Below, piece after piece: positions 1 to 7,965 of a DNA stretch of 64,000 nucleotides (positions are counted from its first letter, which is position 1; each line of letters starts with the position of its first letter). Under the pieces are notes generated by a model. It saw nothing but the letters and a program-made list of their open reading frames with translations. It did not search any database and was not told where the DNA came from. The translations under genes were made by a program, and so were the position numbers. The stretch comes from Sphingopyxis macrogoltabida (GTDB taxonomy: Bacteria; Pseudomonadota; Alphaproteobacteria; Sphingomonadales; Sphingomonadaceae): assembly GCF_001307295.1 (NCBI RefSeq), contig NZ_CP012700.1:1553001-1617000 (forward strand), in the 5' to 3' direction.

Positions 1-466
1 GATCCTCGGGCTCCATCGCCTCGAGGACCGCCTGCTGTTCGTCGGCCTCCATGTCCTCGATGATCGCGACCGCGTCGTCGGTATCGAGTTCGGATGCCAG
101 TTCGGCCACTTGCTCCGGCGCGAGAAGATCAATCAGCTCTTCGCGCACATAATCGTTCATTTCCGCCAGCACGTCGGCCGACAGCATGTCGCCGAGTACG
201 GCGGCGAGCATCGGGCGCTCGTCGGCGCGCGCGAGTTCGAAGAGGTCGGCGATATCGGCCGGGTGGAGGCGGCCGATCCGTTCGCGCGCTGCTTCGCCTT
301 CGCCCGCTTCCGCAAGCTCGATGACGTCGCGGACGAATTCGGGTTTCAGCCGGTCGTCCTCGTCGAGTTCGGTTTCGGGTTCGCGCGCCGCGGAATCGCG
401 GTCTACTTCGCGATCGTCGGTGACCAGCGTGTCTTCGGGGGGCAGGGAATCTTCGCGTTTGTCCAT
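1..466 (-). CDS. mgtE: Magnesium transporter MgtE, N-terminal part (cut by window edge)
   Basis: Only the first 155 residues are present; the C-terminal CBS and membrane domains lie outside the window. After an acidic, probably disordered leader (about residues 1-40) comes the MgtE N superhelical domain, recognised by LHPADIADLFE at residues 67-77 and by the later acidic repeats (LDTDDAVAIIEDME). In the family this cytosolic domain and the CBS pair sense Mg2+ and gate the membrane channel. The start is the ATG at 466, divergent from the cyclophilin gene. Family call is firm; transport itself cannot be judged without the missing membrane part. Confidence 0.9.
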   Translation of the reverse strand, partial: MDKREDSLPPEDTLVTDDREVDRDSAAREPETELDEDDRLKPEFVRDVIELAEAGEGEAARERIGRLHPADIADLFELARADERPMLAAVLGDMLSADVLAEMNDYVREELIDLLAPEQVAELASELDTDDAVAIIEDMEADEQQAVLEAMEPED

Positions 467-645
467 CGCGCGGTGCTCCCTGTCTTGTGCCGGCAAAGCG
501 CCCGGCGGGCCGTGCCTTCCCCTAGGCTCGCCGCCTCGATAACGCAATGTCGAGCGCGGCGGCCCCGGCAATTAATGCGTGGCATTGCCGCTATCGCCCG
601 CTATGGCACGGCCAACGTCAACTCCCCCTTCCACAGGAGCATTTC

Positions 646-1095
646 ATGTCCGATCAGACCCTCACCCTGTCGCTGTCGACCGGCGATGTCGTCATCCGCC
701 TGCGCCCCGATCTGGCGCCCAAGCATGTCGAGCGTATCACCCAGCTCGCCAGCGAAGGTTTCTACGACGATGTCGTCTTTCATCGCGTGATCCCAGGCTT
801 CATGGCGCAGGGCGGCGATCCGACGGGCACCGGCATGGGCGGCAGCAAGCTTCCCGACCTGCCGCAGGAATTCAGCAGCGAGCCGCACGTCCGCGGCGTC
901 TGCTCGATGGCGCGCGCGCAGAACCCGAACAGCGCGAACAGCCAGTTCTTCATCTGCTTCGAGGACGCGCGCTTCCTCGACAACCAGTACACCGTCTGGG
1001 GCGAAGTGACCGAAGGCATGGAAAATGTAGACGCGCTGCCCAAGGGCGAACCGCCGCGCGAGCCCGGCAAGATCGTCAAGGCGACTGTTGGCTGA
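646..1095 (+). CDS. ppiB: Cyclophilin-type peptidyl-prolyl cis-trans isomerase
   Basis: A 149-residue single-domain cyclophilin with no signal peptide, so a cytosolic prolyl isomerase that assists protein folding. Core motifs are visible: FHRVIPGFMAQGGD (residues 45-58, containing the active-site Arg47 and the Phe/Met/Gln pocket residues), NSANSQFFI, and a C-terminal GxIVKATV strand. The ATG at 646 is chosen because AGGAG lies about 7 nt upstream and the family start fits; the open frame extends further upstream but without family homology. A strong hairpin terminator follows directly. Confidence 0.95.
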   Translation: MSDQTLTLSLSTGDVVIRLRPDLAPKHVERITQLASEGFYDDVVFHRVIPGFMAQGGDPTGTGMGGSKLPDLPQEFSSEPHVRGVCSMARAQNPNSANSQFFICFEDARFLDNQYTVWGEVTEGMENVDALPKGEPPREPGKIVKATVG

Positions 1096-1100
1096 ATGGA

Positions 1101-1128
1101 AAATCCCCGCTTCGGCGGGGATTTTTTT
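1101..1128 (+). terminator. Rho-independent terminator after the cyclophilin gene
   Basis: A perfect 10-bp stem (AAATCCCCGC / GCGGGGATTT) with a TTCG tetraloop, running into a T-rich tail on the plus strand. It begins five bases after the ppiB stop. The AAA on the other side could also serve the convergent nitronate monooxygenase gene. Confidence 0.92.
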
Positions 1129-1130
1129 GG

Positions 1131-2255
1131 CTAGTCGCCGATAAAGCCGTTGAGCCGTTCGCAGGCGGCGATCCAGTCGGCCTTGAATTCCTGCACGACC
1201 TGCCCGGCGCCCATTGCCTCGTTCATCAGTCCGACGCCTTGTCCGACCCAATAGGTCGCGAGTGCCTTGGCGCCTTCGTGGCCGCCCTCGGACAATTTAT
1301 CGACCTTGCGCAGCGCCGGCTCGCTGACCAGCGACTGGAGCGGCATCGGCAGCGGTTTGGGTGCGCCGTCGGCTTCCCATGCGTCGGTCCATGGCGAGCG
1401 AAGCTGGCGCGAGGGTTTGCCGGTGCGGCTTTTCGAGCGCACCGTGTCGCGCGACGAGGCGGCGAGCATTTTGTCCTTCACGACCGGATTGGTTTCGGCC
1501 TCGGCGGTGGTGAGCCACACCGATCCGGTCCAGGCGCCATGCGCGCCCATCGCCATCGCCGCCGCCATCTGGCGCCCGGTGACGATGCCGCCGGCGGCGA
1601 GAATCGGCGTGTCGGCGCCGACCGCAGCGACTGCCGCGGCGACTTCGGGCACCAGCACCATCGTCGCGACCTCGCCGCAATGGCCGCCGGCCTCGCCGCC
1701 CGCGACAACGAGGATATCGACGCCGGCGCGCACCTGCATCAGCGCATGGTCGCGCGTGCCGACGAGCGCCGCAACCGGGACATTGTGCCGCTTGCCGAGT
1801 TCGAGCATCAGCGGCGGCGGCACGCCGAGCGCGTTGGCGATCAGCTTGATCGGATGGCGGAACGCGACCTCGAGCAGTGCGGCGGCCCCGGCGTCGCTCA
1901 TATTGTCGCCGAGGCTGGAACTCACGCCGCCCAGGCTGTCGCCCTCGACACCGTGTTTTTCGAGGAGATCGGCGACGAAGGCGTTATGCGCGTCGGGAAT
2001 CGGCGGCAGCGCGCCTTTTTCCTCGCCCTTGCCGGCGAAGCTGTTGGGGACGATCAGGTCGACGCCATAGGGGCGCCCGCCGATATGGTCGTCGATCCAC
2101 GCCAGCTCTTCCTCAAGCCGTTCGGGCGGTAGCGACGCGGCGCCGAACACGCCCATGCCGCCGGCCTTCGACACCGCGACGACGACGTCGCGGCAGTGCG
2201 AGAAGGCGAGCAGCGGAAACTCGATGTCGAGCATCGCGCAGATGGGGGATTGCAT
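1131..2255 (-). CDS. Nitronate monooxygenase / 2-nitropropane dioxygenase-like flavoprotein
   Basis: A 374-residue FMN-dependent TIM-barrel oxidoreductase of the nitronate monooxygenase (NPD) family. Family signatures are the early GGMGVFG loop, GGEAGGHCGE and ILAAGGIVTGRQMAAAMAMGA, which build the flavin-phosphate pocket. Family members oxidise alkyl nitronates; many bacterial homologues have unknown natural substrates, and some act as NADH:quinone reductases. Start ATG 2255 has GGAGAGG about 8 nt upstream. A 16-bp palindrome lies 55-70 bp upstream and fits a MerR-type operator overlapping a -35 element. Exact substrate is unknown. Confidence 0.85.
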   Translation of the reverse strand: MQSPICAMLDIEFPLLAFSHCRDVVVAVSKAGGMGVFGAASLPPERLEEELAWIDDHIGGRPYGVDLIVPNSFAGKGEEKGALPPIPDAHNAFVADLLEKHGVEGDSLGGVSSSLGDNMSDAGAAALLEVAFRHPIKLIANALGVPPPLMLELGKRHNVPVAALVGTRDHALMQVRAGVDILVVAGGEAGGHCGEVATMVLVPEVAAAVAAVGADTPILAAGGIVTGRQMAAAMAMGAHGAWTGSVWLTTAEAETNPVVKDKMLAASSRDTVRSKSRTGKPSRQLRSPWTDAWEADGAPKPLPMPLQSLVSEPALRKVDKLSEGGHEGAKALATYWVGQGVGLMNEAMGAGQVVQEFKADWIAACERLNGFIGD

Positions 2256-2309
2256 TGGGACCTCTCCGATGTTGGCGAAAGTGCCGCGTAGCGCGCATGT
2301 CAGCGCCAG

Positions 2310-2325
2310 TTGACGTAAACGTCAA
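2310..2325. promoter_or_regulatory. Palindromic operator TTGACGTAAACGTCAA
   Basis: A 16-bp inverted repeat (7-bp arms TTGACGT/ACGTCAA around AA) between the divergent nitronate monooxygenase and nadC genes. The layout TTGACG-N4-CGTCAA resembles sites described for LiuR-type MerR regulators of branched-chain amino acid and acyl-CoA catabolism (from memory). The TTGACG half can double as a -35 box for the minus-strand gene. A second site of the same layout lies at 52563-52578 before ETF-QO. Confidence 0.6.
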
Positions 2326-2361
2326 GTTGATTTGCGTGGAGCAGCGTTTAACGCGGGCTCC

Positions 2362-3210
2362 ATGACCGATTTCACACTCCCCGACTTCGACCTCGATGCC
2401 TTCGTCCGCACGACTCTTGCCGAAGATCTGGGGGCGGGGGGCGACATCACCTCGATGGCGACGATCCCCGCCGATGCCCGTTTTGCCGGGGTGATGGACA
2501 GCCGCGACGCGATCACCGTCGCCGGACTGCCGATCGCCGAGCGCTTCTTTCGCGCGCTGGCGCCCGATATGGATATCCGGATTCTCGTCGAAGAAGGGGC
2601 AGAGGTTCAATCGGGCACCGACCTCATCCGCCTGTCGGGCAACGCGCGGGCGATGCTGACCGCCGAGCGATCGGCGCTCAACACGGTCCAACATCTGTCG
2701 GGGATCGCGACGATGACCCGCCAATATGTCGACGCGATCGCCGGAACCGGAGCGATCCTGCTCGACACGCGCAAGACGATCCCCGGGCTTCGTATCCTCG
2801 AAAAATATGCGACGCGCATGGGCGGGGCGACCAACCATCGTATGGGGCTGTGGGACGCCGCAATGATCAAAGACAATCATGTCGCGGTCGCGGGATCGGT
2901 CGAAGAAGCGGTGCAGCGCGCGGTCGCGGCCGGCATCGCGAATATCATCGTCGAGGTCGACCGGGTCGACCAGATCGAACCGGCGTTGGGCGCGGGTGCG
3001 ACGCATCTGCTGCTCGACAATATGAACCTTGCCGCGCTTCGCGAATCGGTAGCGCTCGTCGCCGGCCGGGTGCCGACCGAGGCGTCGGGCGGGGTGCGGC
3101 TCGACACGATCCGCGCGATCGCGGAGACGAGGGTGACCTATGTCTCGGTCGGCCGGCTGACGCAGTCGGCGCCTGCGGCCGATATCGGGCTCGATTTTGC
3201 GCTGGCCTGA
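2362..3210 (+). CDS. nadC: Nicotinate-nucleotide pyrophosphorylase (carboxylating), quinolinate phosphoribosyltransferase
   Basis: A 282-residue type II phosphoribosyltransferase that converts quinolinate and PRPP to nicotinate mononucleotide, CO2 and PPi in de novo NAD synthesis. The family block DTRKTIPGLR, then GGATNHRMGL and KDNH, carries the Arg, His and Lys residues that bind quinolinate and PRPP; the C-terminal GGVRLDTIR strand is also present. The ATG at 2362 is preferred to an upstream in-frame TTG (2332) because homology begins there. nadA and nadB are not in the window. Confidence 0.95.
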   Translation: MTDFTLPDFDLDAFVRTTLAEDLGAGGDITSMATIPADARFAGVMDSRDAITVAGLPIAERFFRALAPDMDIRILVEEGAEVQSGTDLIRLSGNARAMLTAERSALNTVQHLSGIATMTRQYVDAIAGTGAILLDTRKTIPGLRILEKYATRMGGATNHRMGLWDAAMIKDNHVAVAGSVEEAVQRAVAAGIANIIVEVDRVDQIEPALGAGATHLLLDNMNLAALRESVALVAGRVPTEASGGVRLDTIRAIAETRVTYVSVGRLTQSAPAADIGLDFALA

Positions 3211-3916
3211 GGTCGCTGCACTAGCGCTGCTTCTCGCGCCCACCGCCGCCAGCGCGCAGGCATTGGCGTGCAAGATTCCCGATCGCATCCCGGTTCCGAG
3301 ACTGGAACAGCCAAAGCGCGGTGAGCCGGTGCGCAAACCGCCGGTCGCCGGATATCTGCTGAGTATGAGCTGGTCGCCGCAGCATTGCGCGACGGTTCGT
3401 AACCCGAAGGATGCGCGCGACCGGTTTCAGTGCGCGGGCGGGAACGGCCGTTTCGGCTGGGTGCTGCACGGGCTATGGCCCGAAGCGGCGAATCCGGGCT
3501 ATCCGCAATGGTGCCGTCCGGCGAAGATCGTGCCGCAGCCGGTGCTGCGCCGCCACCTGTGCATGACGCCGTCGGCGCAGCTGCTCCAGCACGAATGGGC
3601 CAAGCACGGCACCTGCATGAGCCCGCATCCCGCCGCCTATTTCCGCTCGGCCGAAATATTGTTCGGCGCGGTGCGCTTTCCCGACATGGCGGCTCTCGCG
3701 GCGAAACCGCAGACCGCGGGGAGCATCCGCCGCGCCTTTGCGGCGGCCAACAAGGGGGTTTCCGTATCGATGATCGCGGTGGCGGCGGACGACAAGGGCT
3801 GGCTCAAGGAAGTGCGGCTATGCCTCGGCCCGCGGATGCGACCGCAGCGGTGCAAAGACTTCCAGACCGGCGCCCGCGACCAGCGCGCGGTGCGGGTGCG
3901 GCCGCTGCCCCGCTGA
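3197..3916 (+). CDS. Secreted ribonuclease T2 family protein
   Basis: A 239-residue RNase T2 homologue. An N-terminal signal peptide (hydrophobic to about residue 20, ending ASAQA) points to the periplasm or outside. Both catalytic segments are intact: HGLWP at 91-95 and HEWAKHGTC at 132-140, and there are several cysteines for disulfides. The enzyme would cut single-stranded RNA through a 2',3'-cyclic phosphate. The only plausible start is TTG at 3197, which overlaps the nadC end by 14 nt, so translation may depend on nadC. Confidence 0.88.
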   Translation: MRWPEVAALALLLAPTAASAQALACKIPDRIPVPRLEQPKRGEPVRKPPVAGYLLSMSWSPQHCATVRNPKDARDRFQCAGGNGRFGWVLHGLWPEAANPGYPQWCRPAKIVPQPVLRRHLCMTPSAQLLQHEWAKHGTCMSPHPAAYFRSAEILFGAVRFPDMAALAAKPQTAGSIRRAFAAANKGVSVSMIAVAADDKGWLKEVRLCLGPRMRPQRCKDFQTGARDQRAVRVRPLPR

Positions 3917-3947
3917 AGCTTTGTCCCGCGATGGAACGCCGCACGCG

Positions 3948-3980
3948 TTAACCCTTTTTTAACCTTACCCAATCGTTAAC
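3948..3980. promoter_or_regulatory. Tandem CtrA-type boxes upstream of the 74-residue gene
   Basis: Bases 3948-3963 read TTAA-CCCTTTT-TTAAC, a perfect match to the alphaproteobacterial CtrA consensus TTAA-N7-TTAAC. Bases 3965-3980 read TTAC-CCAATCG-TTAAC, one mismatch in the first half-site. The pair ends 20 bp before the ATG at 4000. No other gene start lies nearby, so the small protein is the natural target. Confidence 0.65.
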
Positions 3981-3999
3981 GCTGTTCTAGCATGCCTGC

Positions 4000-4224
4000 A
4001 TGGACAGCGACGATCGCATCGATATTCGGGGTCTCGTTCGCGCGCACGGCGCGCGGCAACTCGCCATTGCGCGCCTCGGCGCGCCCGACGACTGGAAGGG
4101 CGAATTGCGCCGGGCGCTGGCGGTGCAGCGCGCCCCGCAAGCGATCTGGACGCGCGGTGACCTGCGCCTGTTTCTGGAGAGTTTCGCGATCTTCTTTACC
4201 GCGACGATGATGTTCCTGCTCTGA
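4000..4224 (+). CDS. Small uncharacterised protein with C-terminal membrane segment
   Basis: A 74-residue protein I do not recognise. The N-terminal 50 residues are charged and rich in Arg and Asp; the last 20 residues (FLESFAIFFTATMMFLL) are hydrophobic and Phe-rich, consistent with a tail anchor. Reality is supported by the ATG start, a stop directly after the hydrophobic tail, and tandem CtrA-type boxes in the short upstream gap. It is followed after 9 nt by the convergent transporter gene. Confidence 0.65.
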   Translation: MDSDDRIDIRGLVRAHGARQLAIARLGAPDDWKGELRRALAVQRAPQAIWTRGDLRLFLESFAIFFTATMMFLL

Positions 4225-4233
4225 CGGCAGGGG

Positions 4234-5505
4234 TCAATCGCAGGCCTTGTGGAGCTTCCACGCGAGCCATGCCGATACAAGGCACATGGCGGCGACCATC
4301 AACAACGTATCGCCGATCGTCAGCCCCGCGCCGATCAGCACGCTGAGTAGCAACGTCGCCGCGACCATGAAGCCCGAATTGACGATGTTGTTGGCGGCGA
4401 CGGTGCGCGCGGTCTGCGATTTCGACACGGTCGTGGTGAGGAAGGCATAAAGCGGTACGACGAACATGCCGCCGGCGATGGCGATGCCGAGCAGGTCGAG
4501 GATGATGCGGTCGCCCGCAGTCAGCGACAGGAACTCGCGCCAGTTCATCAGCGTGTTGTCGGCGTGGACCCAGTGGGTAACCGACCACCAGAGGTCGAGC
4601 ACGAACAACGCCATGACGATCACCGATCCGGGCGAATAGCGCGCCGAGGCATGCCCCTTGAGCAGCCGGTTGACGATGATCGAACCGATCGCGACCCCGA
4701 CCGAGAAAATCGCGGTGAACAGCGTCGCGACGGTGTTATCGCCGCCGAGCGCATTCTTGACCAGCGGCGGGAATTGCGCCGCCAGAATCGCCCCGATCGC
4801 CCAGAAGAAGCTGATCGACACGATGGCGAGGAACAGCCGCGGAATGTGCATCGTCGAATTGACGATCTGCCATGACGAACGAAAGACATTATGGTCGATG
4901 ACCAGTCCCTCGGCTTCCTTTTCGGGCGGGGCTGCCGGAACATAGCTGGCGGTCAGGCGGCCGACGATGGCGACGAGGATGATGCCGGGGATGGCAAAAT
5001 GCGGCGGCGTCAGCCCGCCGACGATGCTGCCGCCGAGAATCGCGATATAGGTCCCCGCCTCGACCCAGCCGGTGCCCGCGAGCACCTCGTCCTCGTGCAG
5101 ATGCTGCGGCAGGATCGCATATTTGATCGGGCCGAAGAAGGTCGAGTGCATTCCCATCGCGAAGAGCGCGAGCAGCATGACGGGCACGATATGGAACCAG
5201 ATGCCAATGCCGCCGACGATCATGATGAAGATTTCGGCCGTTTTGATCAGGCGGATCATCTTCGTCTTGTCGGTGCTGTCGGCAAGCTGGCCGGCAAGCG
5301 CCGAAAAGAGGAAGAAGGGCAGGATGAACAGCCCGCCCGCCAGCGCGTTGAACCACGCCTCGGTCTCCGGGTCCTTGTAGATTGTGAAGGTGACGAGGAT
5401 CACCATCGCCATCTTGTAGAAATTGTCGTTGAAGGCGTTGAGGAACTGGGTGGCGAAGAGGGGCAGGAACCGGCGTTGCTTCATCAGCGCGAAGGAACCG
5501 GTCAT
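4234..5505 (-). CDS. MFS transporter, LplT-like lysophospholipid transporter
   Basis: A 423-residue polytopic membrane protein of the major facilitator superfamily. The N-terminal FLNAFNDNFYKMAMVILVTF block and the GPIKYAILPQHLHEDEVLAGTGWVEAGTYIAILGG region (given in parts) are hallmarks of LplT and of the transporter half of acyltransferase fusions, which flip lysophospholipids across the inner membrane for re-acylation. No acyltransferase domain is attached here. ATG 5505 is preferred over the in-frame TTG at 5529 because it sits at the usual distance from the first helix. Located beside pgsA, which fits a phospholipid role. Confidence 0.82.
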   Translation of the reverse strand: MTGSFALMKQRRFLPLFATQFLNAFNDNFYKMAMVILVTFTIYKDPETEAWFNALAGGLFILPFFLFSALAGQLADSTDKTKMIRLIKTAEIFIMIVGGIGIWFHIVPVMLLALFAMGMHSTFFGPIKYAILPQHLHEDEVLAGTGWVEAGTYIAILGGSIVGGLTPPHFAIPGIILVAIVGRLTASYVPAAPPEKEAEGLVIDHNVFRSSWQIVNSTMHIPRLFLAIVSISFFWAIGAILAAQFPPLVKNALGGDNTVATLFTAIFSVGVAIGSIIVNRLLKGHASARYSPGSVIVMALFVLDLWWSVTHWVHADNTLMNWREFLSLTAGDRIILDLLGIAIAGGMFVVPLYAFLTTTVSKSQTARTVAANNIVNSGFMVAATLLLSVLIGAGLTIGDTLLMVAAMCLVSAWLAWKLHKACD

Positions 5506-5652
5506 TGAAAACCCAATCTTGTAAACCAACTATCCGATACCGTTTCGCCCGAGGGGCAAAGCGGTTGTGACCCCGGGGGCTTATCGGGTAGGGCTGTCGC
5601 GGTCAAAGGCCATTTTGGAAACAGTTCGCCTCGCCGGCGGGAATCAGGGGTC

Positions 5653-6225
5653 ATGCTCAGCCTTCCCAATCTTCTGACCTTGTCGCGGATCCTGGCGGTT
5701 CCCATCCTGCTCTTCCTGCTGTGGCCGGGCGTGATCGAAGGATCGCACCAGCCGAAGCCGATCGACTATGCCTTCGCGTTCGGCCTCTACTGCCTGATGG
5801 GCGTGACCGATTATTTTGACGGCTATGTGGCACGCTCGCGCGGCATCGTCTCGCGGCTGGGGGCTTTTCTTGATCCGATTGCCGACAAGATCATGATCGC
5901 GGCGGTCATCCTGCTCCTCGTCTTCACGCGCGACATTGCGGGCTATCACGTCATCGCCGCGCTGATGATCCTCTTGCGCGAGATCATCGTGTCGGGGCTG
6001 CGCGAGTTTCTCGCGACGCTGCAGGTATCGATGCCGGTGACCCAGCTCGCGAAGTGGAAGACGACCTTCCAGCTCATTGCCTTCGGGGCGCTGATCCTTG
6101 CGGGCGCCTTGCCCGCGATGGCGTGGATCAAGCTGGTCGGGCTCGCCTCGCTGTGGGGCGCCGCGGTGCTGACGCTGATCACCGGCTGGGATTATCTGCG
6201 CGTCGGCCTCAAGCATATGGACTGA
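5653..6225 (+). CDS. pgsA: CDP-diacylglycerol--glycerol-3-phosphate 3-phosphatidyltransferase
   Basis: A 190-residue integral membrane CDP-alcohol phosphatidyltransferase. The full signature D-x2-DG-x2-AR-x8-G-x3-D-x3-D is seen with D53, D56, G57, A60, R61, G70, D74 and D78, so the metal site is intact. It makes phosphatidylglycerophosphate from CDP-diacylglycerol and glycerol 3-phosphate, the first committed step to phosphatidylglycerol and cardiolipin. It is followed after 3 nt by moaD, so the three genes pgsA-moaD-moaE are probably one transcript. Confidence 0.95.
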   Translation: MLSLPNLLTLSRILAVPILLFLLWPGVIEGSHQPKPIDYAFAFGLYCLMGVTDYFDGYVARSRGIVSRLGAFLDPIADKIMIAAVILLLVFTRDIAGYHVIAALMILLREIIVSGLREFLATLQVSMPVTQLAKWKTTFQLIAFGALILAGALPAMAWIKLVGLASLWGAAVLTLITGWDYLRVGLKHMD

Positions 6226-6228
6226 CGG

Positions 6229-6486
6229 ATGAGGCTGACGGTCAGCTATTTCGCCTGGGTGCGCGAGCGGATGGGGGTTGCCGAGGAAGAGATCGTGCTG
6301 CCCGCAGGGGCCGCGACGGTGGGCGATCTCGTCGGCTGGCTCGCGGCGCGCGACGAACGCGGAGCGCTGGCTTTCGCTGAACCGGGACGAATCCGTGCCG
6401 CGCTCGGCGGGGCGATGGTCGGCGCGGCGGCGCCGCTCGGCGATGCGCGCGAGATTGCGCTTTTTCCTCCGGTGACCGGCGGATGA
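6229..6486 (+). CDS. moaD: Molybdopterin synthase small subunit MoaD
   Basis: An 85-residue ubiquitin-like sulfur carrier. It ends in PPVTGG, the flexible Gly-Gly tail that is adenylated, then thiocarboxylated, and donates sulfur to precursor Z within the MoaD-MoaE complex. The stop overlaps the moaE start by 4 nt (ATGA), which favours stoichiometric production of the two subunits. Confidence 0.94.
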   Translation: MRLTVSYFAWVRERMGVAEEEIVLPAGAATVGDLVGWLAARDERGALAFAEPGRIRAALGGAMVGAAAPLGDAREIALFPPVTGG

Positions 6487-6923
6487 TCCGCGTCGAGGTC
6501 GGCGCCGCGGCGATCGATGTCGCCGCCGAACTCGCCGCGCATGATGCGGGCGGGCATGGTGCGAGCGCGAGCTTTATCGGCCGGGTGCGCGGCGACGACG
6601 GATTGACCGAACTTTTCCTCGAACATCATCCGGTGCTCACCGCGACGGGACTGGAGGAACTCGCGACCGAGGCGGCGGCGCGCTGGAAACTGGGCGCGCT
6701 TACCCTGATCCACCGGGTCGGGGCGATGGTGCCGGGCGAGACGATCGTCCTTGTCCTCGCCAGCAGCCCGCATCGCGGCGAGTCGCTCGCGGCGTGCGAA
6801 TTTCTGATCGACCGTCTGAAGACCGACGTTATGCTGTGGAAGCGTGAAAGCTTTGCCGACGGGCGCGTGCAATGGGTCGAGCAGCGCGAGGGCGATCACG
6901 CGCGCGCGGAGCGCTGGGACTGA
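6483..6923 (+). CDS. moaE: Molybdopterin synthase catalytic subunit MoaE
   Basis: A 146-residue MoaE. Recognisable parts are the SASFIGRVRG strand near the N-terminus, the LIHRVGAMVPGE block, SSPHRGESLAACEFLIDRLKTDV, and LWKRESF with the conserved Lys residues of the active site that receives the MoaD tail. It inserts the dithiolene sulfurs into cyclic pyranopterin monophosphate. Start is ATG 6483 inside the end of moaD. The convergent oxyR gene ends on the next base. Confidence 0.94.
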   Translation: MIRVEVGAAAIDVAAELAAHDAGGHGASASFIGRVRGDDGLTELFLEHHPVLTATGLEELATEAAARWKLGALTLIHRVGAMVPGETIVLVLASSPHRGESLAACEFLIDRLKTDVMLWKRESFADGRVQWVEQREGDHARAERWD

Positions 6924-7829
6924 TCAGTTCGCCTTGTGCTTGCGGAAAATGTCGGCGAGCATGCGGAATTCGTCGGCGCGCGGGCTGCCCTTGCGCCACA
7001 CCAGCGCGATCGTCCGCCAGTCGTGATCCGAGGCCAGCGGGCGGGTGTCGATATCGGTATGGTCGAGGATACCCGCCTCGATCGCCATTTGCGGCAGCAT
7101 CGTGATGCCGAGCCCGTTGTCGACCATCTGCACCAGCGTGTGGAGCGATGTTCCCATCATCCGCGCCCCGGCGCGCAGTTCGGGGCGGTTGCACGCGGCG
7201 AGCACATGATCCTTCAGGCAATGGCCGTCCTCCAGCATCAGCATCTGCGCGGGGTCGATCTGGTCGGCGCTGACCATCGCCGGCAGGTCCTCGCTCTGGT
7301 CGCCGGGGAAGGCGACGAACAGCGCGTCGTCGAACAGATTTTCCGCCTCGACGTCGCCGCACGCATAGGGAAGCGCGAGCAGCACGCAGTCGACCGCGCC
7401 GTGATGTAGCGATTCGCAGGCCTGCGCGCTCGGCTCCTCGCGGAGGAACAGCTTGAGCGACGGGCGTTCCTTGCGCAGCCGCGGCAGCAGGCCGGGGAGG
7501 AGGAAGGGCGCGATCGTCGGGATGACGCTCATCCTGAGTTCGCCGACGAGCGGCGCGGCAGCGGCCGCCGCCATATCGGCGAGCTCTTCGGCTTCGCGCA
7601 GCACGCGGTGCGCCTTGTCGACGATCGCATTGCCGAGCATGGTGAAGCGGACGACGCGGCGCGTACGTTCGACGAGCGTCTGGCCGAGCAGCGTTTCGAG
7701 TTCGCGAATGCCCGCCGACAGCGTGGATTGCGTCACGTTGCATGCATCGGCGGCACGCCCGAAATGGCCGTGCTCGTGCAACGCGACGAGATATTGCATC
7801 TGCTTGAGCGAGGGCAGGTAGTTTTGCAT
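6924..7829 (-). CDS. oxyR: LysR-family peroxide-sensing regulator OxyR
   Basis: A 301-residue LysR-type regulator. The N-terminal winged helix-turn-helix contains GRAADACNVTQSTLSAGIRELE (two parts, residues 24-45). The redox pair is visible as GHC204LKDHVLAAC213: the spacing of nine equals Cys199/Cys208 of E. coli OxyR, which form the disulfide on H2O2 exposure. The start is the ATG at 7829 (MQNYLPSLKQMQYL), not the longer upstream reading frame, because homology begins there. Gene lies convergent to moaE; its own promoter is in the AT-rich 7830-7965 gap. Confidence 0.92.
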   Translation of the reverse strand: MQNYLPSLKQMQYLVALHEHGHFGRAADACNVTQSTLSAGIRELETLLGQTLVERTRRVVRFTMLGNAIVDKAHRVLREAEELADMAAAAAAPLVGELRMSVIPTIAPFLLPGLLPRLRKERPSLKLFLREEPSAQACESLHHGAVDCVLLALPYACGDVEAENLFDDALFVAFPGDQSEDLPAMVSADQIDPAQMLMLEDGHCLKDHVLAACNRPELRAGARMMGTSLHTLVQMVDNGLGITMLPQMAIEAGILDHTDIDTRPLASDHDWRTIALVWRKGSPRADEFRMLADIFRKHKAN

Positions 7830-7965
7830 TGATCGAATATAGCTATGGATGGTCTGATCTTGAACAGCTTTATCGATTAAAAATTCGCGGCCAAAATGGC
7901 GGCGTTTATTGCGACGGTCTGCCGCGACATGATAATCAGCCCGATCGATGGGCGCGGAGGGATGG

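Noticed and set aside
7839..7846. ATAGCTAT as an OxyR box
   Set aside because: The known motif spaces ATAG and CTAT by 7 bp; here they touch, so the match is too weak for a feature.
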